Positions 6,636 to 14,231 of a stretch of 20,704 nt of DNA are shown here, piece after piece. Every line of letters begins with the position of its first letter. The first letter of the stretch is position 1. The stretch comes from Thermoleophilia bacterium UBA6103 (GTDB taxonomy: Bacteria > Actinomycetota > Thermoleophilia > UBA2241): the NCBI GenBank assembly GCA_002423545.1, contig DIWP01000059.1, positions 1-20,704 on the forward strand. Reading direction: 5' to 3'. The notes under the pieces are model-generated. The model searched no databases. It was not told where the DNA came from and saw nothing but the letters and a program-made list of their open reading frames with translations. Both the position numbers and the translations under genes were made by a program.

Positions 6636-6654
6636 GACGGGCGCGGCGAGTCAG
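6625..6654 (-). promoter_or_regulatory. Promoter of the arsR-reductase operon
   Basis: On the minus strand a perfect TATAAT (6630-6625) is preceded, after 18 bp, by CTGACT (6654-6649), which matches four of six bases of TTGACA. This A+T-rich patch stands out in very G+C-rich surroundings. The leader to the repressor ATG would be about 110 nt. Confidence 0.65.
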
Positions 6655-6687
6655 CAGAGAACGGCGACGGGAACGGGTGCGGCGGGT

Positions 6688-7161
6688 TCAGCGGGCGATC
6701 GGCACCCTGACCTCGGTGACGTAGTCGGCCGGCGGCACGCCATCGGCGCTGCCGGTGAGGTAGACCTCGCTGGCCGGACCGGTGACGGCGTAGCCGAGTG
6801 AGTTGAGCTCCTCGGTGAGCGCCGTGTAGCCGGCGCCGATCTCGTGGTACGGCCCTTCGTGGATGGTGACCAGGGCGTAGTGGGCCGGCAGCATGGCGGT
6901 GCCGACGTCTCCGGCGCCGTCCGGCACCGACCCGTCGGCTGCAAGCTCGATCGGCACGGCGACCTCGAAGTCGGCGTCGTCGGGGTCGCGCAGATCGAGG
7001 TCGAAGCGCGCCATCGGCGGTCCGGCCGGCGTGAGCCCGGCCTCGGCGAGCCCCCTCATGAGATCGGCGAACGGCTCGTCCAGGCTGCGGACGGAGCCGT
7101 GTGCGGGCAGGTAGGCGATCGCCTGGGCTGGTATCGCGATGACCTCGACGGCGTTGGACAC
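6688..7161 (-). CDS. GyrI-like small-molecule-binding protein
   Basis: This 157-residue protein has the pseudo-repeat fold of the GyrI/AraC effector-binding family. Typical segments are IPAQAIAYLPAHGS near the N-terminus, the mid-protein DLRDPDDADFEVAVPIE, and the C-terminal YALVTIHEGPYHEIGAGYTALTEEL followed by a terminal EVRVPIA strand. The conserved glutamates of the ligand pocket are present. No DNA-binding domain is attached, so it is a stand-alone binder, like SbmC/GyrI or small ligand-hydrolysing relatives. The start is a GTG at 7161 with AAGGAG five bases upstream; a longer frame to 7473 would run into glpK. It lies 133 bp downstream of glpK on the same strand. Its ligand is unknown. 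Confidence 0.82.
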   Translation of the reverse strand: MSNAVEVIAIPAQAIAYLPAHGSVRSLDEPFADLMRGLAEAGLTPAGPPMARFDLDLRDPDDADFEVAVPIELAADGSVPDGAGDVGTAMLPAHYALVTIHEGPYHEIGAGYTALTEELNSLGYAVTGPASEVYLTGSADGVPPADYVTEVRVPIAR

Positions 7162-7242
7162 GACGGCTCCTTTCCCGGGCTCGTGCGGTCGGCGGTGTGC
7201 TGGATCCACCGGCAAGCGTACCCGTTTCCGGGATCGCCAGCC

Positions 7243-7261
7243 CCCGGCTGTGGTCGCCGGG
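7243..7261 (-). terminator. Possible weak terminator after glpK
   Basis: A perfect 6-bp stem CCCGGC/GCCGGG with a 7-nt loop lies 34 bases after the glpK stop codon, in the gap before the GyrI-like gene. There is no T run, so read-through into the next gene is possible. Confidence 0.25.
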
Positions 7262-7294
7262 CCGCGGTCATCCCGGTCGACGGGGCGATGCGGC

Positions 7295-8797
7295 TCAGGT
7301 GTCGCGGTGGCTGTAGGCGCGGGCCGCCGCCACGGCGGCACGCCAGTCGGCGAGTCGCCGCTCGCGATCGGCGTCGGGATCGGGCTCGAAGCGGCGGTCC
7401 GCCTGCCACAGCCGGGCGACCGCCTCGTCGTCGTCCCAGAAGCCGACCGCCAGGCCGGCCAGGTAGGCGGCACCCATAGCCGTCGTTTCCAGCTGTGCCG
7501 CGCGTACTACCGGCATGCCGAGCAGATCGGCCTGGATCTGCAGCAGCAGGTCGTTGCGGGCCGCGCCGCCGTCGGCGCGCACCTCGGCTGGTCGCACCCC
7601 GTCTTCGGCGGCGGCCGCGATCAGGTCGACCACCTGGCAGGCGATCCCTTCCAGCGTGGCGCGAGCCAGGTCGGCGGTCGTGGTCGCCAGCGACAGACCG
7701 AGGATGGCGCCGCGCGCGTGCGGGTCCCAGTGCGGTGCCCCGAGGCCGGCCAGAGCCGGCACGAAGACGACCCCGCCGTCCCTCGGCGCGCCGCCGGCCA
7801 TAGTGGCGATGTCGTCGTCGGGCCGCAGCGCCCCGAGGCCCTCGCGCAGCCACTGCACGGCGGCGCCGCCCACGAACGCACTGCCCTCGAGCGCGTAGGT
7901 GCGGCGGCCGCCGCGCTGCAGCGCCACCGTGCCGAGCAGCCCGCCGGCCGATCGCGGCGGCCGCTCGCCGGCGTGCGCCAGCAGGAAGCAGCCGGTCCCG
8001 TAAGTCACCTTGCTCATGCCTGGACGTGTGCATGCCTGACCGAAGAGGGCCGCCTGCTGGTCGCCGGCGATGCCGGCGACGGGCAGCGGCGCTCCCAGGA
8101 CCTCCGGATCGGTCGACTCGATCACGCCACTGCTGTCGACGACGGTCGGCAGCAGCTCACGCGGGATCTCGAAGAGCGCCAGCAACTCGTCGTCCCAGTC
8201 GCCGGCCGCGATGTCGTAGAGGAGGGTGCGCGAGGCGTTGGTAGCATCGGTGACGTGCGACCGCCCGCCGGTGAGCTGCCACACCAGCCACGAATCGACG
8301 GTGCCGAAGGCCAGCTCCCCGCGTTCGGCCCGCTGCCGGGCGCCGGCTACGTTGCGCAGCAGCCAGCGCAGCTTGGTGGCAGAGAAGTAAGGGTCGGCGA
8401 GCAGACCGGTGCGGCGGCGCAGCAGATGCTCGTGCCCGGCGCGTCGCAGCTCGTCGCAGTCGGCGGCGGTGCGCCGGTCCTGCCAGACGATGGCCGGCGC
8501 GATGGCCCGCGACGTGGCCCGCTCCCAGATCAGCGTGGTCTCGCGCTGGTCGGCGATGCCGACGGCGGCTATGGAGCGTGCGTCGAGTCCGCAGGCCCGC
8601 AGCGCCTCCCGGGCGGCAGCGAGCTGCGTCTGCCAGATCTCGTCGGGGTCCTGCTCGACCCAGCCGGGCCGGGGGTAACACCGCTCGAGTGGGCGCTGGC
8701 CGACGCCGAGCACCGAACCATCGCTTGCGACAACGAGCGCTCGCGAGCTCGTGGTGCCCTGGTCCAGGGCGAGGATCGCGCTCATCGCCGCGCTCAT
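7295..8797 (-). CDS. glpK: Glycerol kinase
   Basis: This 500-residue FGGY-family kinase phosphorylates glycerol to sn-glycerol 3-phosphate using ATP, in the cytoplasm. Landmarks are LDQGTTSSRA near residue 12, GWVEQDPDEIW, the glycerol-contact region ADQRETTLIWE, GIAGDQQAALFGQ, the phosphate loop TYGTGCFLL and the adenosine motif ADGGAARNDLLLQIQADLLG. The length is exactly typical. Two in-frame ATGs exist, at 8797 and 8785. Neither has a strong ribosome site, and the second begins at MSAILALDQGT, close to where most homologues start. The gene is divergent from a monoacylglycerol-lipase-like gene, which suggests use of glycerol freed from acylglycerols. No glpF or glpD is in the window. Confidence 0.97.
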   Translation of the reverse strand: MSAAMSAILALDQGTTSSRALVVASDGSVLGVGQRPLERCYPRPGWVEQDPDEIWQTQLAAAREALRACGLDARSIAAVGIADQRETTLIWERATSRAIAPAIVWQDRRTAADCDELRRAGHEHLLRRRTGLLADPYFSATKLRWLLRNVAGARQRAERGELAFGTVDSWLVWQLTGGRSHVTDATNASRTLLYDIAAGDWDDELLALFEIPRELLPTVVDSSGVIESTDPEVLGAPLPVAGIAGDQQAALFGQACTRPGMSKVTYGTGCFLLAHAGERPPRSAGGLLGTVALQRGGRRTYALEGSAFVGGAAVQWLREGLGALRPDDDIATMAGGAPRDGGVVFVPALAGLGAPHWDPHARGAILGLSLATTTADLARATLEGIACQVVDLIAAAAEDGVRPAEVRADGGAARNDLLLQIQADLLGMPVVRAAQLETTAMGAAYLAGLAVGFWDDDEAVARLWQADRRFEPDPDADRERRLADWRAAVAAARAYSHRDT

Positions 8798-8870
8798 CGC
8801 CGGTCGAAAGCTGTCGCGAGGTGAGCCATCCCGGGAACGGTATCAGACCCGCGTATACTTCCGGCAGGCG

Positions 8871-8947
8871 GCTCGGCGCTGGGCAGACGGGTCGGCGCCG
8901 GGCAAGCGGTCGGGCGCTGGGCAGACGGTCCGGCGGTGGGCCGGGTG
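8871..8947. repeat. Four imperfect tandem copies of a 19-bp unit
   Basis: Units at 8871-8890, 8891-8909, 8910-8928 and 8929-8947 share the pattern TCGGCGCTGGGCAGACGG, with copies one and three nearly identical and the fourth degenerate. The array sits in the divergent region between glpK and the lipase gene, 28 bases before the lipase start. It may be regulatory or slippage-derived. Confidence 0.75.
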
Positions 8948-8974
8948 TGCGCGTCTGCAGAAGGGGACCTCCAC

Positions 8975-9844
8975 ATGAGCACAGTGGCGATCAAGCACGA
9001 CATGGGAGATCTGAGTGCCCCTGGTACCGAGCGGCTCGTGTGGCAGTCGTGGTCGCCGGTCGCGGCGCCGCGGGCGGTCCTGGCGGTGCTGCACGGCTTC
9101 GGTGAGCACTGCGCCCGCTACGGGTTCCTGGTCGAAGACATGGTGCCGCGCGGCTACGCCGTGCATGCCTACGACCTGCGCGGGCACGGGCGCTCCACCG
9201 GCCGGCGCGGTCACATCGACCGTTTCGACCGCTATCTCGACGACACGCGGATCTTCCTGGAGCGCATGCGCCGGCGCCATCCGCTGGCTCCCGTCTACCT
9301 CCTCGGTCACAGCATGGGCGGCCTGGTCGCCGCCGCGCTCGCCGAGCAGGACGACAGCGGTCTGGCCGGGCTCATCCTCTCCTCGCCGTTCCTGGGCATG
9401 CGCATCGCGGTGCCGACGGGGCAGCTCAGGGCGGCTCGCCTGCTCTCCCGCGTCGTCCCGTTCTTCAGCCTCGACAACCCGCTGCGCAACGAGGACCTCT
9501 CGCACGACCCCGAGGTGGTGGCGGCAGCCGGCAAGGACATCCTGAACCATCGTTGTGCCAGCGCTCGCTGGGCCACGGAGATGATCAGGGTGATGCCGGC
9601 GACGGTCGCTGCGGCCGACCGCCTGAGCCTGCCGCTGCTGCTGCTCTACGCGGGTGACGATCCCGTCGCCGATCCGCAGGTAGCCGAGCGCTTCTTCGAC
9701 CGTGCGGGCTCAAAGGATAAGACGCAGCGCCGCTATGAGGGCTTCTATCACGAGATCTTCAACGAGGTCGGCCGGGCGGAGGTGTTCGCCGACCTCGCGG
9801 CCTGGCTCGACGAGCATCTGACCGGCGCCCGCCCGACGGAGTAG
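8975..9844 (+). CDS. Alpha/beta hydrolase, monoacylglycerol lipase/lysophospholipase-like
   Basis: This 289-residue serine hydrolase is of the Hydrolase_4 (monoglyceride lipase) type. Features are the oxyanion segment LHGFGEHCARY (39-49), DLRGHGRSTG (67-76), which is characteristic of monoacylglycerol lipases, the nucleophile S113 in GHSMGG, the acid in YAGDDPVAD near residue 230 and the histidine in GFYHEIFNE near 262. There is no signal peptide, so it is probably cytoplasmic or loosely membrane-associated. The ATG at 8975 has AAGGGGAC just upstream; an upstream frame to 8936 would start inside the repeat array. Divergent glpK makes monoacylglycerol to glycerol to glycerol 3-phosphate a plausible short route (inference). 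Its stop lies six bases from the convergent EamA gene. Confidence 0.92.
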   Translation: MSTVAIKHDMGDLSAPGTERLVWQSWSPVAAPRAVLAVLHGFGEHCARYGFLVEDMVPRGYAVHAYDLRGHGRSTGRRGHIDRFDRYLDDTRIFLERMRRRHPLAPVYLLGHSMGGLVAAALAEQDDSGLAGLILSSPFLGMRIAVPTGQLRAARLLSRVVPFFSLDNPLRNEDLSHDPEVVAAAGKDILNHRCASARWATEMIRVMPATVAAADRLSLPLLLLYAGDDPVADPQVAERFFDRAGSKDKTQRRYEGFYHEIFNEVGRAEVFADLAAWLDEHLTGARPTE

Positions 9845-9850
9845 CCGGTC

Positions 9851-10747
9851 TCAGCGGGCGCGCGTACCCACGGTGCCGGGCAGCTCTGTCTTGGCGGCGG
9901 CCTGCGCGCGCGTGGCAAGCACCGAGCCGATGAGCACCAGCGGGAAGCCGATGGCCATGCCGATGGTCAGCGGCTCGCCGAGCAGCAGCACGCCCAGCAG
10001 GATGGCGACCGCCGGATTTACGTACGTGACGACCGTCGAGCGCGCCGGACCCACCTCCTTGATGAGCCGGAAGAAGAGCGCGAACGCGAGCGCCGTGCAG
10101 ACGATCGCCAGGAAGGCGATGGAGCCGATGACCGTGAGCGAGATCGATGACGGGAAGTCCGCGATGGCGAACGGTGCGTAGATGAGCGCCGTCAAGGCCA
10201 GGGCGGCCGTGACGGCCACGACGCTGGGAACGTCGGTGAGGCGGCGGCTGATGATGAACGGACCGGCGGCGTAGAGCAGGCTGACCACGATGACCTCGGC
10301 GACCGCCCACAGGTCGAGCGTGCCGAGGTCGAGGCCCACAAGCGCCGCGACGCCGGCGAAGCCGATGAGGAGGCCGGCGATACGGCGTGTGTCGAACGAC
10401 TCGGCGGGGCCGACGAAGCGTGTCAGGACGGCCCCGATCAGCGGCACGGTGGCGATCAGCAGGCCGGCCATGGAGCTGGACAGGCGCTGTTCGGCGTGGC
10501 TCAGCAGCAGCCAGGGCACGGTGATCTCGACCAGAGCGAACACCACCACCCACGGCCAGTGCCGCAACAGCGCCCGGATGCGTCCCCGGTGCAGCGCCAG
10601 AGGCAGAAGCAGCAACGCCGCCGGGCCGGTGCGCAGAAAGACCAGCACGACCGGCGACATCTCCTGCACGGCGATGCGGATGAGCAGGTAGGGGATGCCC
10701 CAGATGATGCACAGCGATATGAAGAGCAGCCAGCCCTTCCTGGACAA
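9851..10747 (-). CDS. EamA-family (DMT superfamily) transporter
   Basis: This 298-residue integral membrane protein has ten predicted helices arranged as two EamA repeats. The first opens LFISLCIIWGIPYLLIRIAV and the second covers about residues 150-285, including the conserved STVVTYVNPAVAILLGVLLLGEPL near the end. Family members export amino acids or metabolites; the substrate cannot be told. I chose the TTG start at 10747 because GGGAGGT lies a few bases upstream and the protein then begins at the first helix. The frame extends to an ATG at 10819, but the added 24 residues are non-conserved in character and lack a ribosome site. It is divergent from the L,D-transpeptidase gene. Confidence 0.93.
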   Translation of the reverse strand: MSRKGWLLFISLCIIWGIPYLLIRIAVQEMSPVVLVFLRTGPAALLLLPLALHRGRIRALLRHWPWVVVFALVEITVPWLLLSHAEQRLSSSMAGLLIATVPLIGAVLTRFVGPAESFDTRRIAGLLIGFAGVAALVGLDLGTLDLWAVAEVIVVSLLYAAGPFIISRRLTDVPSVVAVTAALALTALIYAPFAIADFPSSISLTVIGSIAFLAIVCTALAFALFFRLIKEVGPARSTVVTYVNPAVAILLGVLLLGEPLTIGMAIGFPLVLIGSVLATRAQAAAKTELPGTVGTRAR

Positions 10748-10873
10748 CGGCGACCTCCCGACGTGGCCGTGGAGCCCTGGGACAGCCCCACTCGTTCCAC
10801 GAACGCTCCGAACGCGCATCCCTATCGGGACAGGACCCTAGGCTACGCTTTCCGGACCAGCGTCGGCTACCGG

Positions 10874-10903
10874 CGCACCGCCCGGGAGCTGCCGGGCGGT
10901 GCG
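10874..10903. repeat. Perfect 12-bp hairpin in a divergent intergenic region
   Basis: Arms CGCACCGCCCGG (10874-10885) and CCGGGCGGTGCG (10892-10903) flank a six-base loop. The hairpin lies in the 217-bp gap between the EamA gene and the divergent L,D-transpeptidase gene, 61 bp before the chosen transpeptidase start. It has no T tail. It could act as an operator or in the leader RNA. Confidence 0.6.
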
Positions 10904-10964
10904 AGCGCCGCGCGGCACGCCGTCGCGACCGCGGCGACGACCGCCGGCATGGGTCGGGCCCCGG

Positions 10965-12077
10965 ATGGGTACGCAGTCGTCCATGCGACGATGTCTGGCG
11001 ACCCTGCTGCTCGTGCTGACGGCCGTCCTGGGAGCGGCGGCACCGGCCGAACCGGCAGCCGCCGACGGCGACGACGGATCCGCGTCTCGTACCGAGCCGG
11101 CCGCGGCGACGTCGCTGACCCTGAGCACCGACCGCGGCACCATCGTCTTCGGTGAGCGTGTGGCCCTGCGTGGGCGGCTGGTGGTCTCCGGCGTCGCCGT
11201 GACGGCCTCGACGACCGTGCTCGTCAGCGCCCGGACGGCGGACGGCGGTGGGCCGGTCGTGGTCGGGACGGTGATGCCGGCTCCCGACGGCCGCTTCTCA
11301 CTGCTCCACACGCCGTCGTACTCCACTACGTACGTGGCCGAGGCGGTCACAGGGGCTGCCGCGGGCGCGGCTGCCGTGGCTTCAGACGAGGTGGCCGTCG
11401 GCGTGCGCTCCCGGGTCACGTTCACGGTCCCCAGGGTCATGTGGATCGGTGAGCCGGCTGTGTTTCGCGGCACGGTGAGGCCGCGGCGGCCGGCCGGCGC
11501 CACGGTGACGATCCAGCGGCGGCTCGGCGGTACCTGGCGGACGGTCGCAACCGCGTCGACCGATGCGTCGTCGGGCTTCTCCGTGCGGTGGACGCCGCGG
11601 GGGCGCGGCCGGCCGGTGTTCCGGGCGCTGGTCGCCGCCGACGCCCTCAGCATGGCCGGCCGCAGCCGCAAGCGGTCGGGTCGCAGTCGCGACCCGAACC
11701 CTCATCGCGTGCCTCGGGTCTTCAAGCGTCTCATCGTCATCGATCACAGGGTCTATCGGTTGTACTACTACGAGCGCGGACGCATCGTGCGCGATTTCCC
11801 CTGCGTCCTCGGCAAGCCGACCACACCGACCCCGCTCGGCAAGGGCTTCCGCATCCGGCGCAAGCGTCTGCAGCCCGGCGGCGCCAACGGCGCCCGCTAC
11901 ATGGGCTATCTCGGCATCATCGGCATCCATGGAACCGATCAGCCGCGTCTGTTGCGACGCTTCCCGCGGCCCTTCTCGCATGGCTGTACGCGTCTGTACG
12001 ACCACCATGTCATCTGGCTCTACGACCGTGTCCCGATCGGCACACGGGTCTGGAACGTACGCGGACCACGCCGATGA
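10965..12077 (+). CDS. Secreted L,D-transpeptidase (YkuD domain)
   Basis: This 370-residue exported enzyme is predicted to form 3-3 peptidoglycan cross-links or attach proteins to the wall. The signal peptide spans about residues 1-36 (MRRCLATLLLVLTAVLG core, Ala-rich cleavage site). Two beta-sandwich, Ig-like segments of about 80 residues each follow (about 45-130 and 140-225), then a basic linker. The YkuD domain begins near KRLIVIDHRVYRLYYYERG and carries H322 in GIHGTD and the catalytic motif S338-H339-G340-C341 (SHGCTRL), at the normal family spacing. Starts at 10965 and 10983 are both possible, since neither has a clear ribosome site; a GTG at 10899 would overlap the upstream hairpin. 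The aldo/keto reductase gene starts 28 bp downstream. Confidence 0.9.
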   Translation: MGTQSSMRRCLATLLLVLTAVLGAAAPAEPAAADGDDGSASRTEPAAATSLTLSTDRGTIVFGERVALRGRLVVSGVAVTASTTVLVSARTADGGGPVVVGTVMPAPDGRFSLLHTPSYSTTYVAEAVTGAAAGAAAVASDEVAVGVRSRVTFTVPRVMWIGEPAVFRGTVRPRRPAGATVTIQRRLGGTWRTVATASTDASSGFSVRWTPRGRGRPVFRALVAADALSMAGRSRKRSGRSRDPNPHRVPRVFKRLIVIDHRVYRLYYYERGRIVRDFPCVLGKPTTPTPLGKGFRIRRKRLQPGGANGARYMGYLGIIGIHGTDQPRLLRRFPRPFSHGCTRLYDHHVIWLYDRVPIGTRVWNVRGPRR

Positions 12078-12105
12078 TGGGCCGTGGGATGGAAAGGACC
12101 GGTCG

Positions 12106-13059
12106 ATGACGCGCACGCCCTGTGAGAAGCGCAGGATCGGCCGCCTGACGGTGTCGGTGACCGGCCTCGGCTGCAACAACTTCGGCACGCGCCTGGATCG
12201 TGCCGGCACGGCCGCGGTGGTCGATGCCGCCCTTGACGTGGGCATCACGTTCTTCGACACCGCCGACTACTACGGCAGCGGGTCGTCGGAGGAGCTGCTC
12301 GGTAGTGCTTTGGGCCGGCGCCGGGACCGGGTCGTGATCGCCACCAAGTTCGGCAAGCTGACGCCGGTCGCAGGCCTCAGCGGCGGTGACCCGCGCTGGG
12401 TCGTGCGCGCTTGCGACGACAGCCTGCGGCGGCTCGGCACCGACGTGATCGACCTGTACCTCATGCACGCGCCCGATCCCGCGACCCCGATCGGCGAGAC
12501 TCTGGCGGTGCTCAACGGTCTGATGGAAGCCGGCAAGGTGCGGGAGATCGGCTGCTCCAACTTCTCGGTCGAGCAGCTCGCGGAGGCCGCGTGGGTGGCC
12601 CGCGAAGGCGATCTACGCGGCTTCGCCTGCGTGCAGGACGAGTACAGCCTGCTGCGCCGCGGTGCGGAAGGCGCCCTCTTGCCGGCGTGTGAGCGTCTCG
12701 GCCTGGCCTTCATCCCGTACTTCCCGCTGGCATCGGGCCTGCTGACCGGGAAGTATCGCCGCGGCGAGCCGGCGCCGGCCGGCACCAGGCTGGGCGGCGC
12801 TGACGGTCGCCCGCTCGATGAGGCGGTCGAGGTCGACGACCTCGACCGCACCGAGGCTCTGCGGCGCGTTGCCGAGTCGCGCGGCCATACGTTGCTCGAG
12901 CTGGCGCTCTCCTGGCTTGCCGCCCGGCCTCTGGTGGCCTCGGTCATCGCCGGCGCCACCCGTCCGGAGCAGGCCCGCGCCAACGTGGCGGCGACCGGCG
13001 CCTGGGATGTCACCCACGACGTACTCGCCGAGGTCGATCGTCTGACGCTCGGGACGTGA
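12106..13059 (+). CDS. Aldo/keto reductase
   Basis: This 317-residue NAD(P)H-dependent carbonyl reductase is of the aldo/keto reductase (TIM-barrel) superfamily, close in style to the YajO/Tas or L-glyceraldehyde 3-phosphate reductase group. The catalytic tetrad is intact: D51 and Y56 in FFDTADYYGSG, K81 in IATKFG, and H121 in LYLMHAPDP. GCSNFS and the C-terminal VIAGATRPEQARAN nucleotide-binding segment are also present. The ATG at 12106 has GGAAAGGA eight bases upstream. The frame is open far upstream inside the preceding gene, but this start matches the usual family N-terminus (RRIGRLTVSVTGLGCNNFG). It may be co-transcribed with the L,D-transpeptidase gene. The substrate is unknown. Confidence 0.94.
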   Translation: MTRTPCEKRRIGRLTVSVTGLGCNNFGTRLDRAGTAAVVDAALDVGITFFDTADYYGSGSSEELLGSALGRRRDRVVIATKFGKLTPVAGLSGGDPRWVVRACDDSLRRLGTDVIDLYLMHAPDPATPIGETLAVLNGLMEAGKVREIGCSNFSVEQLAEAAWVAREGDLRGFACVQDEYSLLRRGAEGALLPACERLGLAFIPYFPLASGLLTGKYRRGEPAPAGTRLGGADGRPLDEAVEVDDLDRTEALRRVAESRGHTLLELALSWLAARPLVASVIAGATRPEQARANVAATGAWDVTHDVLAEVDRLTLGT

Positions 13060-13065
13060 CGGCCG

Positions 13066-13091
13066 GCCGGCGGCGCCGATGCGCCTCCGGC
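13066..13091. terminator. Possible bidirectional terminator hairpin
   Basis: Stem GCCGG-C-GGCGC pairs with GCGCC-T-CCGGC around a CGAT loop: ten pairs with one internal mismatch. It sits between the convergent aldo/keto reductase and carboxymuconolactone-decarboxylase-like genes. There is no T run on either side, so the call rests on position and stem strength. Confidence 0.4.
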
Positions 13092-13104
13092 TCGGTCCCG
13101 CGGC

Positions 13105-13428
13105 TCAGCCTTCGGCTGCGAGCACCTCGTCGATCCAGCCGAGCCCGGCGATGGCGGTGGGGAAGCCGCAGGTCGTGATGGCCATGAGGGCGACGTGGCG
13201 GATCTCTTCCGGCGTCGCTCCGGCCGCCAGCGCCCTGCGTGCGTTCGACCGTACAGAGCCGTCGGCGACGGCGCCGATGGCCAAGCCCAGCTTGACCAGC
13301 CGCTCTGTACGCTCGTCCAGCGGGCCGGCGGTGTCGACCGCCTCGCCGAGCGCGTCCAGCGCCTCGCCGACCGCGGGGTAGTCGCTGCGGAACCTCATGT
13401 AGATACCCGGCAGGTACTCGTCGCCCAT
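13105..13428 (-). CDS. Carboxymuconolactone-decarboxylase/AhpD-family protein lacking the CxxC motif
   Basis: This 107-residue all-helical protein is of the CMD/AhpD family. The core ERLVKLGLAIGAVADGSVRSNARRALAAGATPEEIRHVALMAITTCGFPTAIAGLGWI follows the family pattern, in four parts here: a helix with EERLVKL-like start, the ARRALAAG helix, the EEIRHV helix and the terminal helix. The peroxidase CxxC pair of AhpD is absent: SVRSNARR stands where the cysteines would be, and the only cysteine is in TTCGFP. AhpD-like disulfide chemistry is therefore unlikely, and the true activity is unknown. The ATG at 13428 has CGGGAGG six bases upstream. It is convergent with the aldo/keto reductase gene and downstream of the isochorismatase-family gene on the same strand. 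Confidence 0.85.
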   Translation of the reverse strand: MGDEYLPGIYMRFRSDYPAVGEALDALGEAVDTAGPLDERTERLVKLGLAIGAVADGSVRSNARRALAAGATPEEIRHVALMAITTCGFPTAIAGLGWIDEVLAAEG

Positions 13429-13539
13429 CTCGGCCTCCCGTCGTCTTGCTGTAGGTCTCCGGCCACGTGCGGCGGCCGGTCGCTGCTTCCCTCTGCCCAC
13501 CGCGGCCGGTCGCGACACGTTCCGCTGCGGCCGCCGGCA

Positions 13540-13562
13540 CGGTGGCGCGGCCGCCGCCACCG
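13540..13562 (-). terminator. Possible terminator hairpin after the isochorismatase-family gene
   Basis: Perfect 8-bp arms CGGTGGCG and CGCCACCG surround a 7-nt loop. It lies downstream of both the isochorismatase-family gene and its repeat array, and about 110 bp before the next leftward gene. It has no T run. Confidence 0.3.
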
Positions 13563-13580
13563 CGGCGCGGCATGACCGGC

Positions 13581-13675
13581 GCCCGGAGGCCGGACTGCCC
13601 GGAGGCCGGACTGCGCGGGGGCCGACTGTGCGATGGCCGGACTGCAGAGAGGCCGGACTGTGCGGAGGCCGGGCT
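13581..13675. repeat. Six tandem copies of a 16-bp unit touching a stop codon
   Basis: On the minus strand the unit is AGTCCGGCCTCCGGGC. Copies occupy 13675-13660, 13659-13644, 13643-13628, 13627-13613 (15 bp), 13612-13597 and 13596-13581. The last two are identical and the others vary in the final six bases. The first copy begins with the last two bases of the isochorismatase-family TAG stop codon. Confidence 0.9.
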
Positions 13676-14231
13676 ACTTGAACAGCGGCAGCAGCTCCTT
13701 GAACTCGGGCGTGCCGGCCCGTCGCAGCATCTGGTAGACGGCGGCCTCGACGCATGTCACCAGGGCGCCGGCCTGCACCATCTGCGCAAGAGCCAGTCGT
13801 TTGTGCTCGGCGTTCCGCGAGCAGATGCCTTCGGCGATCACGTGCACCCGGAAGCCGTCGTGCAGCAGATCGAGGCAGGTCGCGAGCAGGCACACATGGG
13901 CCTCCATGCCGCAGAGGACCACCTGCTCGCGTCCCAGGTCCTGCAGGCGCTCTCTGAAGGGCGGCTCCTCACAGCAGGAGAAGTGCAGCTTCTCGATCGG
14001 GGCGTACGCGTCTCCGAGCACCTCCACCAGCACCGGCTCGGTCGGTCCGATGCCGCGGGGGTACTGCTCGGTGAGCACGATCGGTACCTCGAGCCGCCGT
14101 GCCGCCAGGATCAGCCGCCGCGCCGCCTCCATCACCTGCTCGCGCTCGGCCATGGCGGCGGCCAGGCGCTCCTGGATGTCGATGACGCAGATGACGGCTG
14201 CGTCGCGATCGAGAAGGTGCGGGCTTGCCAT
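13674..14231 (-). CDS. Isochorismatase-family cysteine hydrolase
   Basis: This 185-residue alpha/beta hydrolase is of the isochorismatase-like family, which includes nicotinamidases and YcaC-type amidohydrolases. The catalytic triad is visible: D18 in CVIDIQERL, K81 in IEKLHFSCC and the nucleophile C114 in GMEAHVCLLAT. VLTEQYPRGIG matches the YcaC/hydrolase subgroup rather than true isochorismatase or nicotinamidase, and no siderophore or NAD genes are nearby. The ATG at 14231 has GGGAGA upstream. Several additional cysteines (C86, C87, C107) flank the active-site elements. The substrate is unknown. The 3' end runs directly into a tandem-repeat array. Confidence 0.92.
   Translation of the reverse strand: MASPHLLDRDAAVICVIDIQERLAAAMAEREQVMEAARRLILAARRLEVPIVLTEQYPRGIGPTEPVLVEVLGDAYAPIEKLHFSCCEEPPFRERLQDLGREQVVLCGMEAHVCLLATCLDLLHDGFRVHVIAEGICSRNAEHKRLALAQMVQAGALVTCVEAAVYQMLRRAGTPEFKELLPLFK

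Noticed and set aside
7139..8824. 561-codon plus-strand open frame
   Set aside because: It is antisense to glpK and the start of the GyrI-like gene, with no domain and no ribosome site.
8854..8859. TATACT as a -10 box for the lipase gene
   Set aside because: No -35-like hexamer lies at 16-18 bp upstream, and the distance to the gene would place the whole repeat array in the leader; not supportable alone.
13581..13675. CRISPR array
   Set aside because: The units are 16 bp and contiguous with no unique spacers; this is a simple tandem repeat.
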